A DNA stretch of 64,000 bases from Symbiodinium natans (Eukaryota; Sar; Dinophyceae; Suessiales; Symbiodiniaceae). Shown in pieces: positions 62,549 through 64,000 of this stretch. The stretch spans positions 1,053,634 to 1,117,633 of the forward strand of contig CAJNDS010002524.1 of NCBI GenBank assembly GCA_905221605.1. The letters run 5' to 3'. The position numbers and the translations under genes are program-made. The notes under the pieces are model-generated. The model was not told the DNA's origin. It made no database searches and worked only from the letters and a program-made list of their open reading frames with translations. The stretch's first letter is position 1, and each line of letters starts with the position of its first letter.

Positions 62549-62831
62549 CCACACGGTACTTATCAGTAGGGTGGTTATAACCATAGTCACCCTTCTTACA
62601 GCCCTGCTTATCAGTACCCATGAACCTCCAAGTATAGCCCTAAACCATGACATTGGGATGTTGCCCCTTATACGAAGAGTCCTTAATAGGGATTATAGTA
62701 CCCCTATCACAACCCCCTATTCAGGACTGTTAGTTTCAGAGGGAACGTCCCGACCCTGAACCACTAAACCCTAAACCCTAAACCCTAAACCCTGAACCAC
62801 TAAACCCTAGACCCTTATCTTGAGCCACCAG

Positions 62832-62900
62832 TGTGCATCCCCAACTTGCTGACAAAATGCAGATTCGCAAAAGCACCCTGTCAAGCCTCATGAAGTCAGG
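62832..62900 (+). CDS. Putative exon
   Basis: GCCACCAG acceptor, frame VHPQLADKMQIRKSTLSSLM then KSG. Short; donor not clear. Confidence 0.3.
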
Positions 62901-63040
62901 GTTTTGGGTTTAGGGTTTAGGGTGTAGGGTTTAGGGTTTAGGGTTCAGGGTTCAGGGTTCAGGGTTTAGGGTTGGGCCTGCAGAATGCAGCGTCGGCTTG
63001 GTGTTGATACAACCCTAAACCCTAAACCCTAAACCCTAAA

Positions 63041-63054
63041 CATTTTGGCTCAAG
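63041..63054 (+). other. Spliced-leader 3' end match (relic)
   Basis: CATTTTGGCTCAAG equals the last 14 bases of the conserved 22-base dinoflagellate spliced leader. The upstream 8 bases (CCGTAGC...) are absent; CCCTAAA units stand there instead. Such remnants mark reverse-transcribed mRNAs put back into the genome. Confidence 0.55.
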
Positions 63055-63445
63055 CACGCAGAGGTGTAAATACCGAGGCACGCCCAAACCGTCAGCCGAG
63101 AAGCCCAAACTTTAGATCCTGAAAGCCTGCGAATTCCAAGTGCCACGACTGAGCAAACAAACCTGAAGCCTTAAATTTAATGCTTCCAAGTCCAAATTTG
63201 GGGCACGTTAACCCTTGTCATCAGTGGCAGGAGGGGCCGTAGGTGGTCAAGAATGCCTGCATCCTGGTAGGTCAAACCGAGGAGCCCGACTCCCAACACG
63301 TGAATTCAGGGGGGGGGGGGGCAGGGCCGAGGCGTATTTGGGGCAATCCCCTAAACCCTAAACCCTAAACCAAGTCTGGACTCCTCCCTGTCACATTGCT
63401 TCCGGTTCCTGTCGTGCTGCTGCTCTCGACTTCCTGCTCCTCTAG

Positions 63446-64000
63446 GGGGTCATGGCTGAGGCCTGGGGGGGGGAGGAACTCCGTCAGGCCGGAGTCCACA
63501 CCAACCTGGCAGTGGGGGAGGATGGCATTGGTGGGGGGGGGGTTGGGGCGGTGCCCGGTAGGGGCGGGGAGGCGGACAGTATGGAGGGAACAACTGTGCC
63601 CTGGAGGGGGGTATCTCTGACGCCTCGAACGCTCCCGGATCTGGGAAATGAGGAAGAAGATGACTGTGTTGAGGTCCTGTCGCCGGAACAAGCCGCCTTA
63701 CGTGCGGCTATGGGGGGGGATCTGCCCATAAACACGCTGGCCAAAAAGGACCAGCCACCAGAGGCGAAACGGCCCAGGGTAGGCGGTGGTCTGCCGGACT
63801 TTGGGGGGGGAGGCGGGGGGGGCGGAGACATCCCACATCATGATCTGACGCGCCAGGATAGTGACCAGCTCTTGCCGACACCTAGGCCGGAGCACCTGCA
63901 TCGCACAGGGGCACCCTTGTCTGTATACCCTCCTACCAGCTCTCCTCCTAGGCCCTCCCTCTTTGGCGCTTCTGAGGACGTTCCCCCCCCTTGGGTGCAA
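63446..64000 (+). CDS. Partial Gly/Pro/acid-rich protein, runs off the edge
   Basis: A frame is open from the ATG at 63452 to the last base, 183 codons without a stop. A strong 3' splice site (CTTCCTGCTCCTCTAG) lies just before, so this may be an exon starting at 63446. The protein begins MAEAWGGEELRQAG, has glycine runs, an acidic stretch GNEEEDDCVEVL, a helix SPEQAALRAAM, a KRPR basic patch and a proline-rich tail. Opposite-strand frames covering it are shadows. Function unknown; a structural or retroelement ORF is possible. Confidence 0.55.

Larger units (their letters stand above)
24790..63060. repeat. Domain of interspersed TTTAGGG/CCCTAAA arrays
   Basis: More than 60 runs of the telomere-type heptamer, from two to over 30 units, occur in both orientations and alternate with islands of unique DNA. 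Larger runs besides those listed separately: 26105-26201, 29017-29085, 35470-35548, 37765-37848, 38225-38322, 40205-40318, 43110-43212, 44125-44192, 44815-44915, 45870-45955, 46370-46450, 48035-48112, 50392-50475, 54500-54572, 57970-58078, 60118-60200, 61375-61455 and 62195-62287. Confidence 0.97.

Overview
The window looks like nuclear DNA of a dinoflagellate, probably of the Symbiodinium/Suessiales type. The reasons are: hundreds of Arabidopsis-type TTTAGGG/CCCTAAA repeats inside the chromosome; a 14-base exact match to the 3' end of the dinoflagellate spliced leader (63041-63054); introns that fit best with GC or GA as well as GT donors and AG|G acceptors; and a DDE transposase-like protein of a kind I associate with dinoflagellates. 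Nearly all genes read on the + strand. No rRNA, tRNA or CRISPR array was recognised. All exon models are inferences by eye from open frame, codon bias and splice phase; none was tested with transcripts or searches.

1-13 kb is a fairly conventional gene block: a split HMG-box gene, a small protein kinase, two unrecognised proteins, and a three-exon DDE transposase-like gene. Removing two GC-AG introns from the last one gives a D-x128-D-x35-D catalytic spacing. Intergenic DNA and several introns carry degenerate TTTAGGG or an imperfect TTTGAAGTTCA motif. 13-17.6 kb holds two ~480 bp direct repeats around a minus-strand zinc-ribbon-like gene that appears frameshifted. 17.6-24.8 kb is satellite DNA: a 60 bp satellite, a 55 bp satellite, a 31 bp satellite, and 2.5 kb of alternating AGATAGTTT/AAACTATCT blocks that form long perfect hairpins.

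24.8-63.4 kb is the remarkable part. At first sight it is only telomere-type arrays. But the 40-190 bp islands between the arrays read as short + strand exons: open, codon-biased, bounded by AG on the left and GT/GC/GA on the right. The arrays and several families of short inverted-repeat elements are then the introns. A TTTAGGG array carries GTTTAG in every unit, so it can supply both a GT donor and a TTTAG|G acceptor. The hairpin families (named A, C, D, F and G here) begin with GT or GC and end with AG; at nine copies the reading frame is open on both sides and in compatible phase. The proteins were not recognised. Candidate terminal exons end at 36585, 41821, 48195, 55704, 57745, 60460, 60888 and 62408, so several genes are likely, but their boundaries are uncertain. 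An ISXO2-like transposase relic lies on the minus strand at 32.7-33.05 kb, and a new + strand reading frame runs off the right edge (63446-64000).
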